Shown: positions 31,261 through 39,535 of the stretch, piece by piece
Position numbering within the stretch: the first letter of the stretch is position 1
Layout of the letters: each line of letters opens with the position of its first letter
Source: Dehalococcoidia bacterium
GTDB taxonomy: Bacteria; Chloroflexota; Dehalococcoidia; SM23-28-2; RBG-16-64-32
Assembly: GCA_030690405.1 (NCBI GenBank)
Contig: JAUYGU010000169.1
Coordinates: forward strand, 1-54,959
Direction of reading: 5' to 3'
Length of the DNA: 54,959 nucleotides
Notes under the pieces: model-generated
Told to the model about the DNA's origin: nothing
The model's input: only the letters and a program-made list of their open reading frames with translations
Database searches by the model: none
Translations under genes and position numbers: made by a program

Positions 31261-33888
31261 CTAGGTCGTCCTGAACTTGACGCTGAGTATCTGGTTGGGG
31301 CGGGCGGACAGCACGACCCGGTCTCCGTCTGTGTCTACGGGGCCCTGCGCCGTGCCTGCCGGCAGGCAGGGCTCCTCGTTCAGGTTCACGGCCTCCGCGC
31401 CGGCGTGGGGCGAGAGGAGGCCCAGGCTGCCCGTCACCGGTGCGTCCGCCGTATTGTACACTCTGGCGACGACGCCGTCGCCGTCCTCCGCCGTCTTCAG
31501 CGCCGAGAGGACGAGAGACGGCGGCTCGATCTCCAGCAGGGAGGCGGCCGCCGGCAGGCTGCCGCTGCCGCCGCGGCTGCGCACGGCGCTGAGCGGACGC
31601 GCGAAGCTGTGCGCAGCCCGGAAGGCGGCCTCCCAGCCGCCCGCGTGCGGGATGAGCGTGTAGTGGAACGTCCAGCGGCCTGGCATCTGGGCGCCGGGCG
31701 TCTCCAGCGAAGGGCCGGCGGGGCCGCGCCGCGTCCGAAGGTCCGATCGCGAGAGCCAGCCGACGCAGCGCAGCAGCGTGAGGGCGATCGTCACTGTGCC
31801 GTCGTCCTCCGGCAGCGCCTCGTACTCCGGCAGGCCGCGGTTGGCGACCATCAGGCCGCGCTCTCCGTCGCTCACGTCCACGAACGACTTCTGCGGGTAG
31901 GTGCCGATGGGCGTCTCCATCCAGGTACCATCGGCCGCCGGCAGCACTACCGGCCGCCGCACGACGCCGAAGTGCTGCTCCGCGTGCGAGTAGTCCGAGC
32001 GAACGCCTGTCGGGAGGTGGACGCGCAGCCGGTGGTCGCGGGCGTGGTTGTCGACCTCCGTCTCGATGTCCACGCGGGGGACGCGTGGGTAGAGCCGGAC
32101 GCGGCTCACTATCGCGCAGTCCACGCGCTCCGCCGAGCGGGCGTCGCGGTCCGCGGTCAGCTCCTCCGGCAAGGAATACGTCTGCGTGACCTCCAGCGTC
32201 CAGCGGGCTGGGCCGCGCTCCGTCACGCGGACGACGGGCGGCTTCGAGGGCGCGTCGATCAGCTCGTCGTGCGCGAGCGGGCAGTAGTTGTACTCGTCGC
32301 CGCGGTCGCCGCCGTCGGCGAAGCGGTTGAGCCCGCGCAGAGCCCCGCCGCCGCGGAGGTTGTCGACGGTGAGCGTTCCGTCCGCCGTATCCGCGGAGAC
32401 GCGGAAGAGATCGTTTTCGATGGCGAGGCTCGCGCTTCCTTTTTCGGGCGCCGGCTCGCCGTGCTCCATCTGGAAGGCCCGGTAGCCGAAGCCGGGCACG
32501 TCCGGCGCCACGAAGCCGAACACGGCGCGCTCGCGGCTGTCCAGGGGGGAGCGCAGGCCGCGCTGCAGCGGCTGGAGCGGCGTCTCGCCTCCCTCCGAGT
32601 CGACGAGCTTCGCGGGCAGGCGGCTCTCTTCGAGCGGCAGGCGGATGGTGCAGAAGTCGGTGCGGGGGCCGCTCTCGCTGTTGAACACGACCACGCCGCC
32701 TCCGTGCGGCGCCGCCTGATCGGCGATGTAGCGCTGGGCGTCGTACATCACCTCCCCCGCGATCTGCCGACAGCGTTCGAAACGGACGCGCATGTCATCG
32801 GAGACGGCGTCGACGTGGCAGCCGGTGACGGAGTCGTGGGGGGCGTTCTGGAGGAGCAGCCGCCAGGCGTGACGGAGGAGCCCCCTGTCTTCGGCGCTGC
32901 GCTCGGCGTCGCGGCCGTTGGCGTCCCGCAGGAGGTGGGCCCAGGCGGCCAGCGGCTCGGCGTAGCGGGCGAGGAGGTCTTCGCACTCCTGGTAGCGCTG
33001 CTTGAGCCATATGCGGGCGGAGAGGACGCCGATCAGCACGTGGGAGCGGGCGCTGGAGCGGAACTCGCCTTCCAGCCGCGGCAGCGTCTCCAGGCGCCCG
33101 CCGAGCTCCCGCTTGATCGCCTCCGCGATCATCGGGTAGCTGCCGTGCACCATCTCCGCATCGTCCAGCAGCTCGTTGGCGGTGCGGATGACCTGGGAGA
33201 GCCCCTCGTGCGCGGGCAGGTGGTCCGTCCCGTTGGGGACGAGTACGTAGCGGGTGGTGGCCAAAGGCTCCAGCATCATGCGGATGTTCCGGAGGGCGTT
33301 CGCCAGCGCCTCGCGCTCGGTGGGGAGGGCGGACATCATGCCGTAGCCGAATGGGAAATGGAGGGCCAGCACCTCGGAGCCGTCGGGCGAGGCCCAGCGG
33401 AACTCGGAGGTCGTCGCCTCGCGGCCGACGCCGCGCCAGATTGCGACGGTGTCGATGCCGAAGCCGCGCAGGATCGCCGGTAGGTGGACGATGTGGCCGA
33501 AGGCGTCCGGGGAGTAGCCAACCATCATCGCGCCGCCGTAGGCCTTCGCCGCGCGGATGCCGAACTGGAGGTTGCGGACGTGGGACTCGCCGCCGATGAG
33601 GAACTCGTCCGGCAGCACGTAGCCGGGCCCGATGAGCAGACGGCCCGCCTTCACCAGCCGTTCGATGTCGGCGCGGCGCTCCGGCCTGATTTCGAGGTAG
33701 TCGTCCAGGGGGATCGTCTGGCCGTCCAGCACGAAGTGCTTGTACTCGGGGTCGCGGTCGAGGAGGTTGAGGAGGGCGTCCATCATTCGCACCAGGCGGG
33801 CGCGGAACGCCTCGAACGGCAGGTACCACTCGCGGTCCCAGTGCGTGTGAGGCACGACGACGAAAGTGCGGCTAGTCCGCATGCTCAT
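31261..33888 (-). CDS. Alpha-mannosidase, GH38
   Basis: An 875-residue glycoside hydrolase family 38 enzyme. HTHWDREWY (14-22) holds the zinc-binding His16/Asp18 region, and GYSPDAFGH holds the nucleophile Asp128. The C-terminal beta-sandwich domains are complete (IVSRVRLYPRVPRVDIETEV, RGLMVANRGLPEYE). ATG 33888 overlaps the stop of the PHP gene (ATGA); a longer N-terminus would run antisense-like sequence and is rejected. No signal peptide, so it would act on imported mannosides. With nagA divergent upstream it suggests catabolism of mannose- and GlcNAc-containing glycans. Confidence 0.92.
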   Translation of the reverse strand: MSMRTSRTFVVVPHTHWDREWYLPFEAFRARLVRMMDALLNLLDRDPEYKHFVLDGQTIPLDDYLEIRPERRADIERLVKAGRLLIGPGYVLPDEFLIGGESHVRNLQFGIRAAKAYGGAMMVGYSPDAFGHIVHLPAILRGFGIDTVAIWRGVGREATTSEFRWASPDGSEVLALHFPFGYGMMSALPTEREALANALRNIRMMLEPLATTRYVLVPNGTDHLPAHEGLSQVIRTANELLDDAEMVHGSYPMIAEAIKRELGGRLETLPRLEGEFRSSARSHVLIGVLSARIWLKQRYQECEDLLARYAEPLAAWAHLLRDANGRDAERSAEDRGLLRHAWRLLLQNAPHDSVTGCHVDAVSDDMRVRFERCRQIAGEVMYDAQRYIADQAAPHGGGVVVFNSESGPRTDFCTIRLPLEESRLPAKLVDSEGGETPLQPLQRGLRSPLDSRERAVFGFVAPDVPGFGYRAFQMEHGEPAPEKGSASLAIENDLFRVSADTADGTLTVDNLRGGGALRGLNRFADGGDRGDEYNYCPLAHDELIDAPSKPPVVRVTERGPARWTLEVTQTYSLPEELTADRDARSAERVDCAIVSRVRLYPRVPRVDIETEVDNHARDHRLRVHLPTGVRSDYSHAEQHFGVVRRPVVLPAADGTWMETPIGTYPQKSFVDVSDGERGLMVANRGLPEYEALPEDDGTVTIALTLLRCVGWLSRSDLRTRRGPAGPSLETPGAQMPGRWTFHYTLIPHAGGWEAAFRAAHSFARPLSAVRSRGGSGSLPAAASLLEIEPPSLVLSALKTAEDGDGVVARVYNTADAPVTGSLGLLSPHAGAEAVNLNEEPCLPAGTAQGPVDTDGDRVVLSARPNQILSVKFRTT

Positions 33889-35459
33889 CGGCTTGGGTGG
33901 GGGGAGGAGACAGCGGGCTTCAGCCCGCGGCTTGTGACGGGGTTGTAGCGGAGGCCCCTGCCGTGCTGTCCACTGTCCACTGTCTTGAGCCATATTGGGT
34001 TCGTCATCGCCCAGACGACCTCGCCACGCTCTGGGCGGCCGCGGAAGCCGCGCAGCTCAGCCCGCACGTAGCTGCGGCCGGAGACGTCGAGCGAGAAGAC
34101 GTGCTCCGCCTCCGGCCGGTCGAGGGGGATGACGGCCAGCGGCAGGCCGTCGGCGATGATCCAGAGGCGTCGGTCCATGCCGCCGTTCGTCCAGGCGCGG
34201 AAGGTAACCCGCTGGCCTTCGGCTGCCTCCACCGTATCGCCCATCATCACCTCGAACCGGCCGTCAGAGCCTGTCCTGAGCGCCCCGACCGCGGTCGGGG
34301 CAGTCGAAGGGCGGGCGTCCGCGGTCAGCGTGAGATGGGCGCCGTTCGGGTCGTCGCTGATGAACACGTGGCCCTTGCGGATGGCGGCCAGGATGCTCTC
34401 CTCGGATGGGCCGTTCTCGGCGTAGACCCAGGTGCAGGGGTTGGCGAGACCGTGCGGGTGTCGCGGCGGCTTGGGCGGGATGGAGTGGACGTCCGACCCG
34501 CCGACGGCAACGACCCGTTCGCCGGCGACGAGCATGCCATCCCAGCGCTCCAGCGACTCCCAGTTGTAGAAGCGCCAGGGGGCCTGCCAGACCTCCATGC
34601 AGGGGTAGCCGCTCCAGCCTTCGAACAGCCAGGGCGGGCCGATGCTCTTCGGGTGGTTCACGGAGATCAGGCCGCCCTTCTGGAGGACGAACCGCTGCAC
34701 CGCCTGCATCGACTCCGTGTCGGCGCAGCGGAAGTCGATCCATTCCCGCAGCCCCCACATGTTGGCGTGGCCCCAGTAGGTCGTGACCTCCTCGCCGGGG
34801 ATCAGCGTGATCGGCAGGTGGGAGAGCCGCGACAGGTCCTCGTGGTGGGTGTTCGTGTTGTGGTCGGTCACCGCCAGGAAGTCGAGCCCGCGCTCGATCG
34901 CGTTGGCGACGAGCTCGTCCACCGTGTTCAGCCCGTCGGAGTGGATCGTGTGGCAGTGGAGGTCGCCCTTCAACCAGCGGGCCCGGCCGCCCGAGCGGGC
35001 CCGGCTCCGCGGCGGCGGGCCCGCCGCGCTCACAGCATCGTCCGGCGGCGGCGGGTCGCGTTCGTCCAGGGTGAGGCGGGCCGTCACCTCGTAGCGCACG
35101 CCTTCCGGGTTCACGCGCTCGACGCCCAGGACGACGTGCCAGTCGCCGGGGAAGAGGGGGCCGCGGATGTATCCGGGCGTCGCCTCCTGGGGCGCGATGA
35201 AGAACTCGCGCTTGGAGGCGCCGCTCCAGCCGCGGAAGCCGGCGGCGTTCAGGAACTGGCGGCCGCGGGGGTCGAAGATGCCGATATCGACGGTGTTGCC
35301 GGGGCCCATGCCGAACGGCGCGGTCACCGGCTCGGAGTAGCTGTAGGCGATGTGCAGGCGGGAGGCGCGCGGCGGCACCGGGATGGGGATGTAGAGATAG
35401 GGGCTGCGACGGACGTCCTCCGCCGTGACGTGGCCCTCAAGCCGGACCTGCTGCTCCAC
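33885..35459 (-). CDS. PHP-domain metallohydrolase (CehA/McbA-like)
   Basis: A 524-residue protein. An N-terminal beta-sandwich-like domain (about 1-135) precedes a PHP phosphoesterase domain starting at KGDLHCHTIHSDG (164-176). Further metal ligands are FLAVTDHNT, VNHPKS and GGSDVHS. CehA/McbA-like proteins with this layout cleave esters or phosphoesters, some of them of xenobiotics. A C-terminal beta domain follows. Start is GTG 35459 with AGGAGG 5 bases upstream, overlapping the GNAT stop. A 45-base repeat is inserted in frame at about residues 383-398. It is coupled by ATGA to the mannosidase. Confidence 0.87.
   Translation of the reverse strand: MEQQVRLEGHVTAEDVRRSPYLYIPIPVPPRASRLHIAYSYSEPVTAPFGMGPGNTVDIGIFDPRGRQFLNAAGFRGWSGASKREFFIAPQEATPGYIRGPLFPGDWHVVLGVERVNPEGVRYEVTARLTLDERDPPPPDDAVSAAGPPPRSRARSGGRARWLKGDLHCHTIHSDGLNTVDELVANAIERGLDFLAVTDHNTNTHHEDLSRLSHLPITLIPGEEVTTYWGHANMWGLREWIDFRCADTESMQAVQRFVLQKGGLISVNHPKSIGPPWLFEGWSGYPCMEVWQAPWRFYNWESLERWDGMLVAGERVVAVGGSDVHSIPPKPPRHPHGLANPCTWVYAENGPSEESILAAIRKGHVFISDDPNGAHLTLTADARPSTAPTAVGALRTGSDGRFEVMMGDTVEAAEGQRVTFRAWTNGGMDRRLWIIADGLPLAVIPLDRPEAEHVFSLDVSGRSYVRAELRGFRGRPERGEVVWAMTNPIWLKTVDSGQHGRGLRYNPVTSRGLKPAVSSPHPSR
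34267..34311. repeat. 45-base intergenic-type repeat inserted in frame in the PHP gene
   Basis: The block GAGCCTGTCCTGAGC, a perfect 20-base palindrome (34282-34301) and AGTCGAAGGG totals 45 bases, exactly 15 codons. It encodes PSTAPTAVGALRTGS in the PHP protein. The outer arms resemble the repeat at 28795-28813 (GAGCCTGTC...GAAGGG). The frame is kept, so the protein gains a loop rather than being broken. Confidence 0.65.
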
Positions 35460-35468
35460 TTCGTCCTC

Positions 35469-36089
35469 CTAGCGCACCGGCTGCCTGAGCATCGTCCAGA
35501 CGGGCGGTCCGCCGCCCGGGATGCTCACCTCCTGCACCACCTCGAAGCCGAATCGGCCGTAGAACGTGAGGTTGCGCTCCTTGGTGGTCTCCAGGTAGGT
35601 GGGCAGGCGGTCCCGGTCGGCCCGTGCCAGCGCCGGGTCAAGCAAGGCGCGTCCCAGACCCTCTCCCTGCCGCTCCGGACGCACCCCCAGCACGAAAACG
35701 TACCAGTGTGGCTCCTTGATGTGCAGCCGGTCGATCAACCCCTGCGCCTGGACCGCCCGCAGCGCGCGTTCCGGCGAGAAGCCGCCCGTGGGCAGCCGTA
35801 GGATAATCGGGATGAGGTGGCGGAAGAAGCGGGCAGCGGACAGGGGGTACCGTCCGGGTGGCACCAGGCCGATGACCCCCGAGACCTCATCGCCGGTGAC
35901 AGCGTAGACGTGGCCTTCCGGGAGAACGTGGCGCAGCCCTGCCCGGTGGATCAGCCGCAGCCACCGGTCGCGGGACTCCTCGCGGGGGAACAGGAAGCGG
36001 GAGGTCGGGTCGTCGAAGAAGGCGGTGGCGAGCGACCTACTTGCCTCCGCGACCTTCTGGGGGCTCAAGGGTACAAGCTGGGCTGCCAT
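35469..36089 (-). CDS. GNAT acetyltransferase
   Basis: A 206-residue GNAT protein. The acetyl-CoA loop is VLGVRPERQGEGLGRALLDP, and YLETTKERNLTFYGRFGFEVV forms the C-terminal strand-helix typical of the family. It is first in the probable operon GNAT-PHP-GH38-cyclase-small protein-M20 and ends 9 bases before the PHP start. It is divergent from nagA across a 74-base gap. It may acetylate an amine released by the neighbouring hydrolases; this is inference from position. Confidence 0.83.
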   Translation of the reverse strand: MAAQLVPLSPQKVAEASRSLATAFFDDPTSRFLFPREESRDRWLRLIHRAGLRHVLPEGHVYAVTGDEVSGVIGLVPPGRYPLSAARFFRHLIPIILRLPTGGFSPERALRAVQAQGLIDRLHIKEPHWYVFVLGVRPERQGEGLGRALLDPALARADRDRLPTYLETTKERNLTFYGRFGFEVVQEVSIPGGGPPVWTMLRQPVR

Positions 36090-36163
36090 GCGCGCCTGCG
36101 CCTCCGTGTGGGGGAAGTGGGACCTGGCTTCCGAATAGTATCATAAGGCGCGGAGTACAAACC

Positions 36164-37315
36164 ATGACGAAGGTGCTGGCCGGAGCCCGAGTCCTCACGC
36201 CCGATGACGAGATCGCCGGGGGAAGCGTCATCGTGGAGGACGGGCGCATCGTCGAAGTTGCGGCGGGGCTGTCCCCGCCGGCGGGCGCGGAGGTCGTCGA
36301 CCTGCGCGGCCTGACGCTGGCCCCGGGGTTCATCGATATCCATGTCCACGGCGGTGGCGGCTTCTCGCTCGCGACCGGCGACGCCGGGGAGGTGCGCTCC
36401 TACGCCCGCTGGGTGGTCGCGCACGGTGTCACCTCGTTCGTCGCGTCGATCGTCGGCGAGACGCCGGAGGAGGGCGAGGCCGCGCTGCGGGCGGTCGCGG
36501 AGGTGTCGGGGCCGGCCGGCGGCGCCGAACTGCTGGGCGCTCACCTGGAGGGGCCGTTCGTCAGCCCGGAGCGCCGCGGCGCCCTGCCGGAGGGCTGGCT
36601 GAGACCGCCCGACGCCGGGCTGCTGGGGCGATACCTGGAGGCGGCGGGTGGGCGGCTGCGCCTGCTAACGCTGGCCCCGGAGCTGCCCGGCGCCGCCGCC
36701 CTGCTGGAGCAGGCTGTGCGCGCCGGCTGCGTCGTCGCGGTGGGCCACAGCGACGCCACCTACCAGGAGGCGCGGGACGCCTTTGCGCGGGGCGCCCGTC
36801 ACCTGACCCACGCCTTCAACGCTATGCGCCCCTTCCATCACCGGGAGCCGGGACCGCTGGGCGCGGCGTTGGACACCGAGGGCGTCACCCTGGAGCTGAT
36901 AGCGGACGGTGTCCATGTCCACAGCGCTGCGGCGCGCATGGTCGTGCGGGCGAAGGGGATCGACGGCGTCGTCCTGGTGACGGACGGCGTGCCGCCCGCC
37001 GGGCTGTCCGAGGGGAGCTTCCGCATCGGCGGCCGGGGCGCTCGGCTCGCGGAGGGGAGGATCGCGCTGCCCGACGGGACGATCGCCGGCAGCGCAGCGA
37101 CTATGGAGCGGGTCGTCCGGCATGTCGTGGCAGAGGGGATTGCGACGGCGGCGCAGGCCGTTCGGATGGCGTCGACGGTGCCGGCGGGCGTGCTGGGGCT
37201 GGAGGGCCGCAAGGGACGGATCGCCCGCGGCTACGACGCCGACCTGGTGGCGCTGGATTCGGAGCTGAACGTGGCGAAGACGTGGGTCGCCGGCCTCGTG
37301 GTGCACGGCGGCTGA
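36164..37315 (+). CDS. nagA: N-acetylglucosamine-6-phosphate deacetylase
   Basis: A 383-residue amidohydrolase-superfamily enzyme that removes acetate from GlcNAc-6-phosphate in amino-sugar recycling or catabolism. HVHGGGGFSLATGD, HLEGPFVSPERRGA, VAVGHSDATYQEA, LTHAFNAMRPFHHREPG and LVTDGVPPAG follow the NagA motif order with metal-binding Glu/His and catalytic Asp all present. ATG 36164 is preceded by GGAG, and the conserved N-terminal beta domain starts there. A possible -10 (TATCAT, 36139-36144) lies upstream with no clear -35. No nagB or GlcNAc transporter is adjacent. Confidence 0.92.
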   Translation: MTKVLAGARVLTPDDEIAGGSVIVEDGRIVEVAAGLSPPAGAEVVDLRGLTLAPGFIDIHVHGGGGFSLATGDAGEVRSYARWVVAHGVTSFVASIVGETPEEGEAALRAVAEVSGPAGGAELLGAHLEGPFVSPERRGALPEGWLRPPDAGLLGRYLEAAGGRLRLLTLAPELPGAAALLEQAVRAGCVVAVGHSDATYQEARDAFARGARHLTHAFNAMRPFHHREPGPLGAALDTEGVTLELIADGVHVHSAAARMVVRAKGIDGVVLVTDGVPPAGLSEGSFRIGGRGARLAEGRIALPDGTIAGSAATMERVVRHVVAEGIATAAQAVRMASTVPAGVLGLEGRKGRIARGYDADLVALDSELNVAKTWVAGLVVHGG

Positions 37316-37461
37316 GAGGCCCTATCCAGGTTGGCCGGCGTGACGCCGGCAATCCGCCTTAGCCGCTAACTGGCTGCCCTTCCTGTAACTACCCCTGAAG
37401 GGCCGCGTCTTACCTAATGAAAGGGACGATTGAGTTGCGGATTAGGCTTTTCAGAGCTCCC

Positions 37462-37547
37462 GAAAATGGCCAACCATCCGAAAGGGTGGGGCGCAAAGCT
37501 TCGGGCCTAACCCCCGCGAGCGCGGGGCAAGGCGGCCGGGCTACCGG
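37462..37547 (+). promoter_or_regulatory. c-di-GMP-I (GEMM) riboswitch
   Basis: The segment contains the diagnostic GEMM-I blocks in order: GGCCAACCATCCGAAAGGGT with a GAAA tetraloop closing the CCATCC/GGGTGG stem, then GGGGCGCAAAGC, CGGGCCTAACCCC, a CCCCGCG/CGCGGGG hairpin, and the closing GGCGGCCGGGCTACCG. A short CCGGC/GCCGG hairpin follows at 37566-37580. It lies ~75 bases before the diguanylate cyclase gene, so c-di-GMP probably controls the operon that makes and degrades it. Whether the switch is ON or OFF cannot be read with confidence. Confidence 0.9.
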
Positions 37548-37622
37548 AAGCGATAGGACGGATGTCCGGCGGCTTGCCGGCGGGTTAGGTGCGGGGAGCT
37601 ATGAAGAACGCAGAATCCCTCA

Positions 37623-38489
37623 GTGCGACTGATTGGCGCGTACAGAATGCAGCGGAACACGGACGTTGCGTCAGGGGAATCTCTGGCGCGGGACGAAGAG
37701 ACGATCAACGGTGCGGTATGGATCAGCCGCTTCATAGCGCTGACCCTGACCGCCGGTGTCGTGGCGTTCTTGCTCATAACCCAGGCGGACGCCTCGTGGC
37801 AGTACGTCGCGTATCCGCTGCTGGCGGCGCTCCCACTGACCTACGGCATCGTCTCCGCGCGCTACATCCGCCTGATGCACGTGAACCTGCTCCGGCGCTA
37901 CCAGGCGCACCTGATGCTGCGCGCTATCGAGCTTGAGAAGATGGCATCCCACGACGAGATGACGCAGCTCTACAATCGGCGCCACTTCTATGAGCGCTTC
38001 CAGGAGGGTCTGGCCCGCGCCCGCACCAGCAGGCAGACCCTGGCCCTGATCGTCATGGATATCGATGGCCTGAAGAAGATCAACGATGAGTACGGCCACG
38101 CCGTCGGCGATGTCATGATCGCCAACCTCGCCAAGGTGATCGATAAGCACATCCGCACCAGCGATGTCCCGGCCCGCCTCGGCGGCGATGAGTTCGCGAT
38201 CCTTATGCCGGACACGGACAAGCGCGGCGCCTTCGCCATGGCCCAGCGGCTGTGGCAGGAGCTGGAAGAGCAGCCGATGTACGAGCATGACGGGATGCGC
38301 CTCATGCTCAACGTGTCCATCGGCGTCTCCGGCTTCCCCTGGGGGGGCGAGGATGTGGACGAGATGATGCACTGGGCTGACTCCGACATGTACGCGAACA
38401 AGGTCTCGCGGCGTCTGCCGCAGGCGGCGACGCATGCGCCGCAGAGGCCGCTGGACGACTCAGGCCTGGACGACTTCGGCCGGATTTAG
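37623..38489 (+). CDS. Membrane-anchored GGDEF diguanylate cyclase
   Basis: A ~288-residue protein that would make c-di-GMP from two GTP. Two membrane helices (about 34-54 and 59-78) precede a short helical linker and a full GGDEF domain: DEMTQLYNRRHFYERF, DIDGLKKINDEYGHAVGD, and RLGGDEF (GGDEF at 187-191). The product-inhibition I-site is present (RTSD, 178-181, five residues before GGDEF). Start is uncertain: GTG 37623 and ATG 37647 lack an SD, while the best SD-start pair (GGGGAG, ATG 37601) is in another frame. The operon is headed by a c-di-GMP riboswitch and followed by an HD-GYP gene. Confidence 0.87.
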   Translation: MRLIGAYRMQRNTDVASGESLARDEETINGAVWISRFIALTLTAGVVAFLLITQADASWQYVAYPLLAALPLTYGIVSARYIRLMHVNLLRRYQAHLMLRAIELEKMASHDEMTQLYNRRHFYERFQEGLARARTSRQTLALIVMDIDGLKKINDEYGHAVGDVMIANLAKVIDKHIRTSDVPARLGGDEFAILMPDTDKRGAFAMAQRLWQELEEQPMYEHDGMRLMLNVSIGVSGFPWGGEDVDEMMHWADSDMYANKVSRRLPQAATHAPQRPLDDSGLDDFGRI

Positions 38490-38521
38490 CGCGGAAGAAC
38501 GCAAAGGCGGTACAGATAGCT

Positions 38522-39535
38522 ATGGGCAGCATGGGAACGGCAGTCAAGGGTCTTGGCGAGGCGATGACGCGTCGCCGGCGCAGCACTTTCTTCCTGGAGT
38601 TCACCGCCGTCTTCGCGGTTGCCGCCATCGTAATCAGCCTCGTGGCCGGGTTCGCGCTCGGCGGTTACCTGACTTCCGGCATCCAGACTGACACAGCGAC
38701 TGTCCAGCGGAGCGCGTTCATCACCATCGGAGCGTCGCTGGCGGCCCTCTACCTGGTGCTGGTGCTGCTAGTGCGCCGTGGCTCGAGCGCGATTCACGGC
38801 CAGCAGACCGAGACCGAGGACCGTGAGTACGAACTGAAGGACCGTTACGACTCTATCGTGGCGGTGCTCTGCGCGGCCCTTGACCTGCGTGACAGCGTCA
38901 CCCAGGGGCACGCCCGGCGCGTATCAGAGATCGCTTCGGTGGTGGCCTGGCAGATGGGGCTGCGCAAGGAGCAGATGCGGCAGATCGAAAAGGCGGCCAT
39001 TCTTCACGACATCGGCAAGATCGGCGTCGCTGACGCTGTCCTCTCCAAGCCCGGTCCGCTGAACGAGTCGGAGTGGGAAGAGATGAGGCGCCATCCGGAG
39101 CTGGGGCGCCAGGTCCTGAACGGCATCGACTTCCTTCGCGATGCCGCCGAGGTGGTCTACGCCCACCACGAGCGCTGGGACGGCCAGGGTTACCCGTGCG
39201 GTCTGAAGGGCGAGGAGATTCCGCTCGGCGCGCGCATCTTCGCCGTCGTCGACGCCTACAGCGCCATGACCTCTCACCGGCCTTACAGGAAGGCGATGCC
39301 TCACAGCAAGGCGATTGACGAGATCCTCCGGAACGCCGGCGGCCAGTTCGATCCCGCCGTCGTGCGCGTGTTCGCGGATGTCGAGAGGCAGGGGCTCATC
39401 GATGAGGAGCAGCGCAACGGTCACGGTCGCGAGGCCGGCCGGCCCGTGCTGCAGCGGCGCGAGATGACCGTACCCGCCGCGAGTCCCGTTACTGAGCCCG
39501 TGCCCGAGGAGACCGTCCCCGCCGCTGGAGAGTGA
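38522..39535 (+). CDS. HD-GYP c-di-GMP phosphodiesterase with N-terminal membrane anchor
   Basis: A 337-residue protein. Two membrane helices at the N-terminus (about 23-48 and 65-85) are followed by a HD-GYP domain (about 115-295): HARRVSEIASVVAWQM, AAILHDIGKIG (HD), HHERWDGQGYP (GYP region) and AVVDAYSAMTSHRPYR. It should hydrolyse c-di-GMP, opposing the cyclase encoded 32 bases upstream. The tail after ~300 is low-complexity. Its stop overlaps the next gene by GTGA, so the three genes form one unit. Confidence 0.9.
   Translation: MGSMGTAVKGLGEAMTRRRRSTFFLEFTAVFAVAAIVISLVAGFALGGYLTSGIQTDTATVQRSAFITIGASLAALYLVLVLLVRRGSSAIHGQQTETEDREYELKDRYDSIVAVLCAALDLRDSVTQGHARRVSEIASVVAWQMGLRKEQMRQIEKAAILHDIGKIGVADAVLSKPGPLNESEWEEMRRHPELGRQVLNGIDFLRDAAEVVYAHHERWDGQGYPCGLKGEEIPLGARIFAVVDAYSAMTSHRPYRKAMPHSKAIDEILRNAGGQFDPAVVRVFADVERQGLIDEEQRNGHGREAGRPVLQRREMTVPAASPVTEPVPEETVPAAGE

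Noticed and set aside
28994..33483. Very long open frames (692 and 738 codons) on the plus strand opposite the M20, cyclase and mannosidase genes
   Set aside because: They are antisense to clear enzyme genes, are Arg/Gly/Ala/His-rich with no motifs, and arise from GC-biased third positions.
37589..37936. Open frame starting with a good SD over the GGDEF gene
   Set aside because: Beyond ~20 residues its product is Arg/Pro-rich and overlaps the conserved GGDEF frame; kept only as a start-site oddity.
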